Shown: positions 43,435 to 53,477 of the stretch, piece after piece
Layout of the letters: each line of letters begins with the position of its first letter
Position numbering within the stretch: the first letter of the stretch is position 1
Source of the DNA: Ixodes scapularis
Lineage: Eukaryota; Arthropoda; Arachnida; Ixodida; Ixodidae
NCBI RefSeq assembly: GCF_016920785.2
Contig: NW_024609837.1
Coordinates: forward strand, 42,162,745 to 42,226,744
Direction of reading: 5' to 3'
Length of the DNA stretch: 64,000 nucleotides
Made by a program: the position numbers and the translations under genes
Notes under the pieces: model-generated
Database searches by the model: none
Seen by the model: only the letters and a program-made list of their open reading frames with translations
Told to the model about the DNA's origin: nothing

Positions 43435-44547
43435 ATGGAAGATCCCAACACCTCTCAGCCTGACCTGGTGATGAGAGCGATCGGCGCGCTACAAGCTTCG
43501 TTGGCCAGCTTGCGAGAGGAGCAGAATCGTCACCGAGACGAAGACCGGCGAGCTTTAGCAGAGCTACGTCGGGAGGTTTCCGCGCAACTCCAGCATCAAC
43601 CTGGGACCGGGTCGTCACGCCAATCCACGGGACACCGAGGAGCGCTGCACCCACCATCGCGGTCCGGCGAGACTACTGAAGGTACGAGCGAAGGCGGCAC
43701 TGCTAGCGCGGCAGATCTCTCCTTGCAAGCCCCAGCAGAAACCGAAAATGATAACAGACAGCAGATACTACCTTCGGGGGATGCTTACGAACAGCTGGCT
43801 TTGGCGTCGCAGAAGATGATTGTCAAGCTCGACACCTATGATGGACGCAGCCCCTGGAATGCCTTTCAAGTGCATTTTGATCTCGTCGCAGACTTAAATG
43901 GTTGGACTACCGCTTCGCGAGGAGCGTTCCTGGCATCTACACTCCGAGGACCAGCTTTGGAGCTGCTTCAGAACCTTCCTCCTGGCAACCAGCGGGACTA
44001 CAAGGCGCTTGAGGAAGCACTCGAAGGGCGCTTCGGTGAGAAGCACCTCGGGCGGCTCTACCACGCCACTCTCCGAACGCGGATACAAGGACGAAACGAA
44101 TCGTTGTCTGAACTGGCCATTGACATCGAGAGGCTTACGCGACTCTCGTATCAAGGCTGCACAACTGCGACACTGGACTCTGTGGCTGTGGGACACTTTT
44201 TAGACGCAATCGGAGACACTGAAGTACAACAGTTTGTCCGCCTGTCGTCACCTGCCTGCATGCGTGACGCTGTTGCACGAGCTATGGAGGTGGAGGCAAC
44301 GACGAGGGCAGTAAGAGCCACCCGGCGGGTCACAGTGCCAGGTGGTTATCAGCCAGGCACGTCATCTGCTTTACCTCCAGTGCCGCTTCTCAACACGGAT
44401 CGGCAAACTTCTCACGAGGCAACAGGGATGCCACCTCATCAGAGGCCATCTCCAACATGCTGGCGCTGCGGCCAAAAAGGCCACATCCAGAGATATTGCA
44501 GCTGGCGTAGTAAAGAAGAAAAAGGCTATTCCACTCCGGAAAACTAA
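43435..44547 (+). CDS. gag: Gag of the second gypsy element (370 aa)
   Basis: The first ATG after the primer site (MEDPNTSQPDLVMRAIGALQ) opens a 370-codon frame. The middle has a retrotransposon capsid-like block (KLDTYDGRSPWNAFQVHF, LEEALEGRFGEKH). The C-terminus has one CCHC knuckle CWRCGQKGHIQRYC at about residues 342-355, which would bind the element RNA. The N-terminal part is Glu/Arg-rich and probably coiled coil. The frame ends at the TAA at 44545-44547, overlapping the pol frame for 34 bases (44514-44547). Expression of pol would therefore need a -1 shift in the A-rich overlap, as in many gypsy elements. Confidence 0.9.
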   Translation: MEDPNTSQPDLVMRAIGALQASLASLREEQNRHRDEDRRALAELRREVSAQLQHQPGTGSSRQSTGHRGALHPPSRSGETTEGTSEGGTASAADLSLQAPAETENDNRQQILPSGDAYEQLALASQKMIVKLDTYDGRSPWNAFQVHFDLVADLNGWTTASRGAFLASTLRGPALELLQNLPPGNQRDYKALEEALEGRFGEKHLGRLYHATLRTRIQGRNESLSELAIDIERLTRLSYQGCTTATLDSVAVGHFLDAIGDTEVQQFVRLSSPACMRDAVARAMEVEATTRAVRATRRVTVPGGYQPGTSSALPPVPLLNTDRQTSHEATGMPPHQRPSPTCWRCGQKGHIQRYCSWRSKEEKGYSTPEN

Positions 44548-46946
44548 TTCCAGCCGAGCTTACCGGCCAAATCTCGGCTGAGAAAGAAAAGAGAGAGCCG
44601 GTCCCAACGCTGCAAGTTCAAAAGTTACGAGCTGACAAAGACGGGCTTTTTGTGGATGGGGAAATACAAGGCGTACCATGTAAGATGCTTGTTGACACCG
44701 GAGCCAACGCCACAATCGTAAGAACTGATGTATATGAACGAATAAAGACACCCGTAACATCATACAAACGCCTTTCTGGGTGCTCACTGCGCACTGTCAC
44801 AGGAGAAACAGCGCCAATCACGGCGTCATGTGAACTTACATTTCTTTTTGGCACGCAAAAGTTTGTGCAAGTTGCCTTTGTGGCTGGAATATTTGAGGAA
44901 TGCATCCTTGGACTCGATTTTCTACAGGCGAATGGTTGTTCACTGGATCTCAAGAGTCACACATTGGACGTAAGTGACGAACACGTCATCTTGTACAGCC
45001 AACGAGCAATTTTAGAAAACGGCGGGGGATTCCTTCTATGCTCCAAGTCCACTTTGATTTCTTCACAAAGCGAAAACGTTGTCTGGGTGACGGACGGCAA
45101 TAACTGCTCGGATGGTATTGCGGTCGCTGAAGGAGACGCCACGTGCGATACTGTTCCAGGAATCATGATAGCAAGAACGCTAATAGATTTCGGGAACAAA
45201 AAGGTTCCAATCCGCATTGCCAACCTAACGGATAAACCTATCCACCTAAAGAAGGGGTGTCGCATTGCGAAGTGGTCCCGTGCTGTGAGCTTTACTCCCC
45301 CACGAAAGGATCTTGTCCATATGACACAAGAGGAATTGCCGGCTTCCTTGCTGGATCTAGCAGACCGCTCCAAATGCCACCTTGATCAAGCACAACAAGC
45401 ACATCTCCTGAGTTTACTCAACGAATACAGAGATGTGTTTGCTTCTTCTTTGGAGACCGGACGGACAGGCGCTGCTCAACACCGCATCGATACAGGAAAT
45501 GCAGCTCCGATTAAGCAACAGCCCCGGCGAATTCCGTTGGCAAAACGTAATGAAGTCGGCCAGATGATCCAAGATATGCAACAACAAGATGTTATTGAGC
45601 CTTCATCGAGCCCGTGGGTGTCGCCGGTCGTCTTGGTAAAGAAAAAAGATGGCAGCACGAGGTTCTGCGTTGACTACCGACGATTGAACGATGTGACCAA
45701 GAAGGACTCCTATCCACTCCCTAGGATTGATGACACATTCGACGCGGTTGTGGGGTCTTCCTGGTTTTCCACATTAGACCTCAGGAGCGGATACTGGCAA
45801 GTTGAAATGGACCCAAGAGACCGCGAGAAGACGGCATTTTCTACTGGAGATGGTCTGTGGCAATTCAAAGTAATGCCATTTGGCCTTTGTAATGCCCCTG
45901 CAACGTTTGAGCGTCTCATGGACCAGGTCCTAAAGGGCCTGCCGCTCGATGTTTGCTTGGTTTATCTGGACGATATACTTGTGCACGGCAAAACTTTCCA
46001 GGGAGCACTTTGTAATTTGTCATTCGTATTTGACCGTCTGAGAAAGGCGAACTTGAAGCTGAATGCCAAGAAATGCGTTCTATTTCAGAAGAGAGTGCAT
46101 TATCTCGGTCACATCGTCTCTGAAAAAGGAATGGAGACGGACCCTCAGAAGACAGAGTGCGTCAGAAACTGGCCTCGACCTCAAAATCAGCGCGACGTTA
46201 AAAGCTTCCTTGGACTGTGCACCTACTACCGGCGATTTGTAAAAGGTTTCGCGACAATTGCCAAGCCGCTGTACGCTTTATCGGAACAGAATACGGCGTT
46301 CGAATGGAGTGTACACGCACAAGATTCTTTCCTCACACTCAAGAATTCCCTTAGCGCCCCTCCAGTTCTTGGATTTCCTCGACCAGACTGCAAGTTCGTC
46401 CTCGATACCGACGCGAGTAACGTCGGTTTGGGTGCTGTGTTGTCCCAGATTCAGGATGGCTCCGAAAAAGTAATTGCGTACTATAGCAAAGTTCTAAACA
46501 GGGCAGAACAGAACTACTGCGTTACGAGAAGGGAACTCTTGGCAGTTGTAAAAGCCGTGACCCATTTCCATCATTACTTGTACGGCACAAAGTTCCTCTT
46601 AAGGACTGATCATGCATCCCTCACTTGGCTTTTAAACTTCAAGAACCCGGAAGGCCAAGTAGCTAGGTGGTTAGAGCGGCTGGCACAATACGAGTTCAGG
46701 ATTGAGCATAGACCTGGCAAGGGACATGCAAACGCCGACGCACTTTCGCGGCGACCTTGCTTGTCTGGCAACTGTCGCCCATGCCTGAAAAGCGAGCAGC
46801 GCCTTCCATTGGACTGCCAACCGTTGTCGTCCTCCCAAACGACTGCGTGCCCTGCGATGGTAGAACACCAGCAAGATGACCAAGACCCGACAAACTGGAC
46901 TGCAGATTTTCTCCGTGTGCTTCAAGAAAACGACAGCAATTTGTAA
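44514..46946 (+). CDS. pol: Pol part 1: protease, reverse transcriptase, RNase H (stops at an in-frame TAA)
   Basis: The frame opens after stops at 44508-44513 and is -1 relative to gag. The protease has MLVDTGANATIVRTD near 44684-44728 and LGLDFL. The reverse transcriptase shows SPWVSPVVLVKKKDG, FSTLDLRSGYWQVEM, FGLCNAPATFERLM and YLDDILVHG with the catalytic aspartates near 45963. RNase H has FVLDTDASNVGLGAVLSQ, YCVTRRELLAVV and LRTDHASLTWLL. The frame ends at TAA (46944-46946) after ENDSNL, and the integrase continues in the same frame directly afterwards. The stop lies in the linker between RNase H and integrase, so this part can yield complete protease, RT and RNase H on its own. Confidence 0.9.
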   Translation, partial: RRKRLFHSGKLIPAELTGQISAEKEKREPVPTLQVQKLRADKDGLFVDGEIQGVPCKMLVDTGANATIVRTDVYERIKTPVTSYKRLSGCSLRTVTGETAPITASCELTFLFGTQKFVQVAFVAGIFEECILGLDFLQANGCSLDLKSHTLDVSDEHVILYSQRAILENGGGFLLCSKSTLISSQSENVVWVTDGNNCSDGIAVAEGDATCDTVPGIMIARTLIDFGNKKVPIRIANLTDKPIHLKKGCRIAKWSRAVSFTPPRKDLVHMTQEELPASLLDLADRSKCHLDQAQQAHLLSLLNEYRDVFASSLETGRTGAAQHRIDTGNAAPIKQQPRRIPLAKRNEVGQMIQDMQQQDVIEPSSSPWVSPVVLVKKKDGSTRFCVDYRRLNDVTKKDSYPLPRIDDTFDAVVGSSWFSTLDLRSGYWQVEMDPRDREKTAFSTGDGLWQFKVMPFGLCNAPATFERLMDQVLKGLPLDVCLVYLDDILVHGKTFQGALCNLSFVFDRLRKANLKLNAKKCVLFQKRVHYLGHIVSEKGMETDPQKTECVRNWPRPQNQRDVKSFLGLCTYYRRFVKGFATIAKPLYALSEQNTAFEWSVHAQDSFLTLKNSLSAPPVLGFPRPDCKFVLDTDASNVGLGAVLSQIQDGSEKVIAYYSKVLNRAEQNYCVTRRELLAVVKAVTHFHHYLYGTKFLLRTDHASLTWLLNFKNPEGQVARWLERLAQYEFRIEHRPGKGHANADALSRRPCLSGNCRPCLKSEQRLPLDCQPLSSSQTTACPAMVEHQQDDQDPTNWTADFLRVLQENDSNL

Positions 46947-48209
46947 CCTATTTTGCAGTGGAAGCGAGTGGGAGAAGTACCCAGCTGGAACGTGGTTGCA
47001 CCATACAACAGCGTCGTGAAAGCATACTGGGCACAATGGGATTCCCTCATTCTACAGGATGGATTGCTGTATCGTTGCTGGGAGAGCAAAGACGGAAGAA
47101 ACAGCACGCTTCAGCTCATTTTACCTCAAGTCCGTGTCGACACCGTCTTGCGTGAACTTCATGACAGCCCTGCTGGCGGACATCTTGGGATATACAAGAC
47201 CCTACAACGAGTTCGAGAAAGGTTCTATTGGGTTGGATCAACTCGAGATGTGCGCGAATGGTGTAAAAAGTGCGACCACTGTGCGTCGCGTAAAGGACCA
47301 CCATCACGAAGCCGGGGGAGGATGGTAACCTACAACGTCGGTGTCCCGTTTGAAAGAGTGGCCATTGATGTTGTAGGTCCACTACCGAAAACGACACAAG
47401 GAAATCGGTACGTCATAGTCATTGCTGACTATTTTACCAAATGGCCAGAAGCATTTCCAGTACGAACGTACGACGCAGACACTGTAACCAGGATCTTGAC
47501 GGAAGACATCGTTCCAAGATACGGGGTACCACTGGAAATTCACTCTGATCAGGGTCGGACTTTTGAGTCGCAAGTGTTCAAGAGCATGTGTGAGACACTC
47601 GGAGTCAGGAAGAGGAGAACCACGCCCTTGCATCCTCAGTCGAATGGCATGGTAGAAAGGCTCAACCGCTCACTCAAGCAATACCTTTCGCTCTTCGTTG
47701 ACGAGCACCAGGACAACTGGGACACTCTAATTCCATTCTTCCTACTTTCCTACCGGTCAGCCGTTCATAGTGCGACAAGCTACACGCCAGCGATGTTGTT
47801 AATGGGCCGGGAGCTAAGGCTGCCTGCGGACATCACTTTTGGCACGCCAGTACTTCCATCGCGTGAGACAACACGCAGAGTTCTTTACTCTGACTACTCC
47901 CGCCACCTGCGAACGAAACTGAACTGTGTGCACGATTTTGCACGAAGACATTTGCACCTGAGCAGTGAAAGTGCAAGAACCCGCTACAACCGAAGCTGCT
48001 CGGGTCGCATACTCCAGCCTGGAGACAAAGTGTGGCTGCACCAGCCACGCCGCACCAAAGGTCGCTGCCCGAAACTTCAGCCCAATTGGGAAGGCCCCTA
48101 CGAAGTTGTCAAGCGACTAAACGACGTCGTGTACCGGGTTCGGCACCTGCTAAGCCGGAAAGTTCACGTAGTTCATTTTGATCGGCTGGTTCCTTATCAA
48201 CCTGACTGA
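46947..48209 (+). CDS. pol: Pol part 2: integrase with GPY/F-type module, same frame after the TAA
   Basis: The frame continues without a shift after the TAA at 46944-46946. No strong start codon lies at its head, so expression as the element stands is doubtful. The zinc-binding HHCC domain has HDSPAGGHLG and CKKCDHC. The catalytic core has the three acidic residues in VAIDVVGP (about 47360), IHSDQGRTF (about 47545) and NGMVERLNR (about 47650). The C-terminus has NWEGPYEVVKRL and ends KVHVVHFDRLVPYQPD, the GPY/F module common in gypsy integrases. The enzyme joins the cDNA to host DNA. The single TAA may be a new mutation, a base-calling error, or a readthrough site. Confidence 0.88.
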   Translation, partial: PILQWKRVGEVPSWNVVAPYNSVVKAYWAQWDSLILQDGLLYRCWESKDGRNSTLQLILPQVRVDTVLRELHDSPAGGHLGIYKTLQRVRERFYWVGSTRDVREWCKKCDHCASRKGPPSRSRGRMVTYNVGVPFERVAIDVVGPLPKTTQGNRYVIVIADYFTKWPEAFPVRTYDADTVTRILTEDIVPRYGVPLEIHSDQGRTFESQVFKSMCETLGVRKRRTTPLHPQSNGMVERLNRSLKQYLSLFVDEHQDNWDTLIPFFLLSYRSAVHSATSYTPAMLLMGRELRLPADITFGTPVLPSRETTRRVLYSDYSRHLRTKLNCVHDFARRHLHLSSESARTRYNRSCSGRILQPGDKVWLHQPRRTKGRCPKLQPNWEGPYEVVKRLNDVVYRVRHLLSRKVHVVHFDRLVPYQPD

Positions 48210-48262
48210 ATATTTTTTTTTGCACCACCTCGGGACGAGGTTCATGTGTTGTCGGGGGGCAG

Positions 48263-48393
48263 TGTTGTGGCGGTGCTGCGAATGGGAAGACGACGAAAAG
48301 GAAGACAGGAAGAAGGCGCGAGAAAAAGGACGGATGGCGATGAACGTTGAACGCCGAACGCTGGGATTTTAAACCGTCTTGATTTTCTTAACA
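48263..48393 (+). repeat. 3' LTR (131 bp)
   Basis: Identical to 43283-43413. Preceded by a short purine stretch ggggggcag that would serve as polypurine tract, and followed by the target duplication gtat. Confidence 0.95.
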
Positions 48394-48872
48394 GTATTAA
48401 ATTAGATTGCTCGATTACGCATATTTGAGAAGAAGCGTAATTGGCTGTTCCTTTAAAAGGTAAGCCTTACTTCCTTGATTACTTCAGATATTCAAAACGA
48501 CAGATTTGTTTTTCTGGTGCTTTTAGAACCAGTATTTTGCATTGTCCGATATTGGATTAGAATCACCGGTATTTAAACTACTTATCTTCTTAATCCACCA
48601 ATTTTGGTAAATCATCCTGCCGTCCGGGAAACTTGGTTCGAAGATTCCTTGCCTGGAAACTTGTGAAAAAAAAAAAAAAGAAAAAAGGGTGCCAGTAAAA
48701 AGGGGAGGAAAAAATTAATGGTTACGAGTAATTTTTTTCTACTTCCAAAAGTATATTCAGATTACTCTCGGGATTACTTGCTAATAAATGTATTCAAAGG
48801 GTTAATACATTACTCGAAGAGTAACCGATTGCAAGCAATTTAATTACTTTCAATGAGTATCGTACAAGCATG

Positions 48873-49441
48873 AAACTTTGACATGGCCGGAACCAGAAGT
48901 TGAGGCAACATCACCTCCCAAACGACAAGGCCGAACTGCTGCAGCTTCTACGTCAATTGGCGGAAGCCGGCGCGGCGTGCACACATTGTACACGATTGTT
49001 GCGTCAGCGCGCTCGTGAACGCTAACGCAGCGCGCCACGCTGGCCTCCCCGTAGGTGACACAGATGTCTCCTCAACAGACCCTACTCAAAAGTCCATCGA
49101 GCAACATTGGCGGCCGCCATTGCTTGGACACGATGGGTGTCATTGGATACGAATCCACACGAACGCTGACGTCACACTCGTTTCCAACACGAGCCGAGCC
49201 GAGCTCACGCCGAATGCTGAAGCTGCCCTCGTGTCCGATACATGCTGAGTACGCTATCAAGCAAAGGCGGACGGGCGATGAAGCGAAGTTTTGAAAAGGG
49301 TCTACTGTACTGTATACCGAGCGAAACACGTGTTCACGCGATTGTCGACCGCATATGCCAGACAGGTGAAGCTCTTCCCATCGCCGGCAGGTGGTATCAA
49401 CAAGGGGAGCAAACGCGCAGGCGCGTTGCTGTGTGTTTCGC
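48873..49441. other. No gene seen
   Basis: Overlapping short frames on both strands, no motifs. Confidence 0.35.
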
Positions 49442-49634
49442 ATGGTGGTAAATGCGCCAAAAATACACGGGAGCAGAGAAAGAAGTACACAAGAAGAGGC
49501 GTATACGCCTCGTCCTGTGTACACCTTTCTCTGTCCCTCTGTTTCGCGCCGTCCTGTGTACTTATATTTGTCTGTTCATGTGTTTTCTTGGCGTATTTAC
49601 CACCATCCATAAGCACCAACTAGCCCAACTCGCT
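49442..49634. mobile_element. Foldback element with shared side motif
   Basis: The outer arms atggtggtaaatgcgcca (49442 on) and, inverted, atggtggtaaatacgcca (to about 49606) enclose inner arms cagagaaagaagtacaca and, inverted, cagagaaaggtgtacaca, with ggcgtatacgcc at the centre. After the right arm lies ccaactagcccaactcg, the inverse of a motif in the foldback at 32887-33240. The two are probably related. Confidence 0.6.
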
Positions 49635-49975
49635 GTGTTATAATACTGTGTGTTTCACTCACGATTGCAGAGATCGATGATACACAATCCACAAAATCGC
49701 TTTTGTATTTTTTTCCCCTTCAATGTGAGGTATCGGCAGTATTTAGGACATAGGCAGAGTCCTATGCCTCGTTCCAGATTAAGTCCAGACGCAGACGACA
49801 CTACGAGCTTATGGGACAAACATTGACGACTCCATACCGCTTCGTGCGTTTACTTGAAACCATGTTCCGAAGCGACAGCTTAGGTTCACGACACCAACAC
49901 TATTTTAAAGAAAAAAAAAAAACATAATGCACTGAAGTTCCCCATTCGGTGTTTTTTTTTTTTTTTTTTGCAACT

Positions 49976-50065
49976 GTAAGGCGCCAGCAGAATCAGCAAA
50001 CAAGGAACCGTCATTGATTTCCTTCTTGAAAACTGTAACCTTGTTATTACCCCTGTATTGTTGAT
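49976..50065 (-). CDS. Exon candidate B of an unidentified host gene
   Basis: On the minus strand a strong acceptor (tttttatcttcgttttag) precedes an open stretch. With one base carried over from exon A it reads DQQYRGNNKVTVFKK and EINDGSLFADSAGALQLQ, then runs into an A run (plus-strand T run 49952-49969). The phase matches exon A (which ends after the first base of a codon), which supports one gene. The 3' limit is uncertain, because the A run has no good donor next to it; it may be the site of an expansion. Product not recognised. Confidence 0.45.
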
Positions 50066-50298
50066 CTAAAACGAAGATAAAAAGAGATATTACCGAAAGT
50101 TGCAATTCGACCGCTGTATTACAGCCTGCTCCACACCTTCACCGACAGCAGATACATTCACGTAGACGCCATATTATATGGCGAACAGACGAGTCTGTTA
50201 CAAATACGCATGAGCACAGACAACCCCGAAGAAGTTGGTATGTGACCTGCCTAAATATTCCCTTGCGAAGTAAAGTCGAGGTTCTTAAACAGGCTCAC

Positions 50299-50520
50299 CT
50301 TGTTCTTGATGTGAACACGTAAAGTTGAAGTGCATGGACGACTCGCAAGACACCAGGGCCTCGACGTGGACAAGCACGCGTTCCAACCTCGGTTCCGAAT
50401 CCTGCGGCGATCCCACATCCTCCAAGATATCTTCCCAGATAGTCTCCAACATGGACACGCTATAAGGCAGGGCCGCGGGCCCTTGAACAATGGACACTGC
50501 ACGGCCGATGGATGAACGCC
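50299..50520 (-). CDS. Exon candidate A of an unidentified host gene (222 bp, phase 1-1)
   Basis: Bounded on the minus strand by the acceptor gattaccag and the strong donor CAAG|GTGAGC. The stretch is 222 bp, starts and ends in phase 1, and is open in that frame. It includes SIVQGPAALPYSVSMLETIW, EDILEDVGSPQDSEPRLERV and a final FNFTCSHQEQ with an N-glycosylation motif (NFT). An upstream stop (tga, just before the acceptor) shows the frame must begin here. The next exon candidate (49976-50065) continues in the right phase. Phase-1 exons and NFT hint at an extracellular protein, but the family was not recognised. It could also be an old transposon exon. Confidence 0.5.
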
Positions 50521-53477
50521 CTGGTAATCTTCAGAAACGTTGATGGAGCGCCAGCAGCATTAGGCCTTGATGCGACGTAGCTAAGAGTCACACCCCCTAG
50601 TTCCGATGAAATAAAAGCACATGCGTGTAATCTTGATGACTACGTTTGAAACGTATAAGTTGCAACAGGAGAGATTAGATTGATTTATAAAAGTACTGGT
50701 GGGGCGTAGCATTCTAGATACCCTTAAGAGATTGCTGACAACTTCCATTGTATTGCTCGGAACGTGCAGAATCACATGCATTCCAGCCGGATTAAGTTGT
50801 CGATATCTTCGAGGCAATCCGCCTCCGACGTGGGAAGGGCACTCACAAAGTCAAGGCAGGATTTTTTTTTTTTTTTTTCACATTTAGAATATCTTGGTCC
50901 GATTTTCTTGTAGACTCACAAGTTGAAGCTCGATTGGCAGTGATGGCGTGCTTGCTTCCTTTGCGACACGTTCCCATGCAGTGCTTCTGTCGGAGACTTC
51001 GAAGTAATTGCTTTGTTTTACCAGCGTCACCAATAAAATTTGGAATTAGCTTTCTAGTTTTCTACGTAGATATGAAGAGTTTAATAGTGCTTTAAAGCTT
51101 TTTTTAAAGGTTGCTGAACTTTTTAAATTTGTTGGAAAGTTAATTGGATATATTTACCTAGCTTTGAATACATCAACGATGCGTCTGTATGACGGCTAGA
51201 CGTCTATTGAAAAAAAAGGTACTAGGGAACATCCGAAAGCTTCCATTTTACGATTTTGAAGTAGTTCTTCAAATATCCATCAGATCGAAGCTATTTGTTC
51301 CCCAGACCAGTAACTCGAAGAGTCGATTTACCATTATTCTTGCCATTTCTTAATCCAAAGCTTGATTGTTAAGTAATCCTCTTCGCAACGACCATTCACA
51401 CATGACCTGAAGACCGATGTTGTCCACGCTCTTTGTGGCATCCAGCGCCTAAACTGTCACGTGCTCAGGTTTGACGAAGTACCAACACAAGTGGACGTCT
51501 ATACTTCCGCCAGAGTGTTGTTCATCACGTACACCAAAGTTGGGCCATCTTCATCCGCAGCACCCCATCAAGAACACGTCTTGTCCACAAGAAGCCACTC
51601 ACAGACATCCACGTTCCGTCGGCAAGTCCAATAGCAGCAGTGGCAGCAGTCATAAGCCCACCCCAATTCCAGTAACAGGCAAGTTCTCTCTTAGCCTATT
51701 TCCACAATTCACTTTCCCCGGACAGAAAAACAAACAAGCATAGAAAGGATAAAAACAACAAAAAAAAAACCTCTAGATTGGGTTTCCGCAACCAGCGAAG
51801 CGCCACCACCATACCTCGAAAAGAAACTGTTATGTTCGCGCAGTCGAGCAAATCTCCAGCTACAGTTGCTGAGATTCCACAGTCCTGGCCTTCCTCTTAG
51901 TCATACGAGAGAGAAAAGAAATCGGAACTGATATCGAAACGTGCCTTTAGAAGCGAAACTAGGTAAGAGCGTGTAAAAACTGGCTCGTGAGTTATTACTT
52001 TTGAGATCATGTCCACTAGGGCCTCTGATTACACGGCCGTCTCTGTGTGGTATGTATTCTGAAAAGCGCAATGCTCAAAGGAGAAAAAAAAAAAAAAAGT
52101 AGCGAAAACACTTTGGAAGTTTTTTCCCCCTTAGAGAAAGTTGTTTCTTCGTCGGAAAACGACGATAACTGGGGCAGGAAAGTTCATCGGGTCGTATCAA
52201 CCCCCACGCCCGGCCTGCCGCCACGCGCCCATTCACAGAATACAATCTGTTTGGAATCTTGTTTCGGCGCCTTTTTGTATGATAATTTTTATGTCAACAT
52301 TTTGCGCCTTCTTTTTCTGCAGCGTAAAAAAAAAAAAAAAAAGGAGAGATAAAGAAGGTGAACGTGCCGTGAGGCGTCAAAGGCGTAATAAGGACCCAGT
52401 CTGCCTACTGAAAAAGTTACAGGAGGTGGCTCTTGCCCTTTAAATTTTCTTGATTCGTTATTTATATTGCGCAATCATCGTATTTTTAGACTCAGGTGTG
52501 CCGGTTATACATGTCTTAAAAATTGAAATTTTACGCCGCGCGAACTATCTGCAGGTGCAGATTATTCAGTAATTTTCTTTTTTAAGATCGTTCACTGTGA
52601 CGATCTTGCCGAATTTTTTTATACGAAAGAAAATGCTTTTGATGATTTATGTATGATACATATTTCTTTGTGAGCTAATAGGGCAGGAATTTGTAAACGT
52701 GTGCTGTGTACGAGAACTTTTTACGTGTAATGCAGGCACTATGTGGGGACAATCTAATAAAAAAAAAAACTTGTATCTTTTATTTCATATTTGATCTTTC
52801 TGGCTGTATAACAGCTGCGTACCATCGTCCAGAAATTATGGTACTTGGGGAAGATTTACCATGAAACTACAGAGAAACAGCAGGTAACGCTGCGAAGTGA
52901 GAAAAGAGTGGTTCTGCTGAAAGACGAAAGCACAAGTGCTCTCTTGCAGTAGATTTGTTTGCTCTATTTTGGGTTATAGTTTCTCCTCCGCGAATTTCCA
53001 CTTTTCTTCTTTTCTTACAATTTCTTAAGCGATAAAAAAACATAAAAAAACACAAGAGCATTGCGTGAATTTGTTCTCCATTTTATATGTTTGCAACTCT
53101 TATAAACCGACGCACCTTAAAAACTTGACACAGCGCCTTCCAAGATAAAAGCCGGAAGTCTGGCTTAGCCTTCCTTCCGGAAACGAAAACAATTCGTCCG
53201 ATTAACTCTATGAACTTCTAAACTAACAGTGCAGTGGGAGGTACGGGCTCGCCGGACCAATCAGCCGCCTCTTTTTTCCTCACCTGAACCCGCTATCTTC
53301 GTGTGGGTGTACGTGGGAACGTGATCACGTGGCAAAAGGCAGACGCGTGACTGCAGGTGCAACAGGTCCGTATACCTTCTAGCGCAGTGTCAGCTTAGGC
53401 GTGAGCGGAGAATGGGAAGGCGAGCCGAAGCTGCCATGAAGCCGTCGGCACTGTGCTTATAGTACAGCGTGGGCGAG
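50521..53477. other. No gene assigned
   Basis: Possible coding text on the minus strand at about 50765-50860 (FVSALPTSEADCLEDIDN) lacks a good acceptor, and its end is out of phase with exon A. Plus-strand frames at 51470-51740 are Ser/His/Pro-rich without motifs. Long A/T runs occur at 50861-50878, 52084-52098 and 52327-52342. ggttcag|gtgagg (minus, near 53280) is an isolated donor-like site. Confidence 0.35.

Larger units (their letters stand above)
43279..48397 (+). mobile_element. Ty3/gypsy LTR retrotransposon with identical LTRs (43283-48393)
   Basis: It is 5111 bp long, flanked by the direct repeat gtat (43279-43282 and 48394-48397). Parts in order are a 131-bp LTR, a tRNA-Leu primer site, gag, a pol reading frame offset by -1, an integrase portion behind an in-frame TAA, and the second LTR. 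LTR identity points to a recent insertion. It differs from the Mag-like element at 5.1-9.5 kb in LTR, primer tRNA, TSD length and gag-pol organisation, so it is a different lineage. Confidence 0.93.
43216..48872. mobile_element. hAT-type element, copy 3, split by a gypsy insertion
   Basis: The left piece (43216-43282) begins cattcctgtacacgttgct and the right piece (48398-48872) ends cgtacaagcatg. Joined, they make about 542 bp. Order and motifs match copy 2: attacaattattctcggctaaaagtat continues as taaattagattgctcgatta after the insertion. The flanking octamers caactctg and aaactttg (6 of 8) look like a decayed TSD. This copy is older than copies 1 and 2 and predates the gypsy element. Confidence 0.75.

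Noticed and set aside
46944..46965. A mini-intron (gtaacctattttgcag) at the pol stop
   Set aside because: The gt...ag stretch is only about 16 bases, far below any spliceable intron, and the frame is unchanged without splicing.
51471..51743. Ser/His/Pro-rich plus-strand frame as an exon
   Set aside because: No good acceptor, ambiguous donor, no family resemblance.
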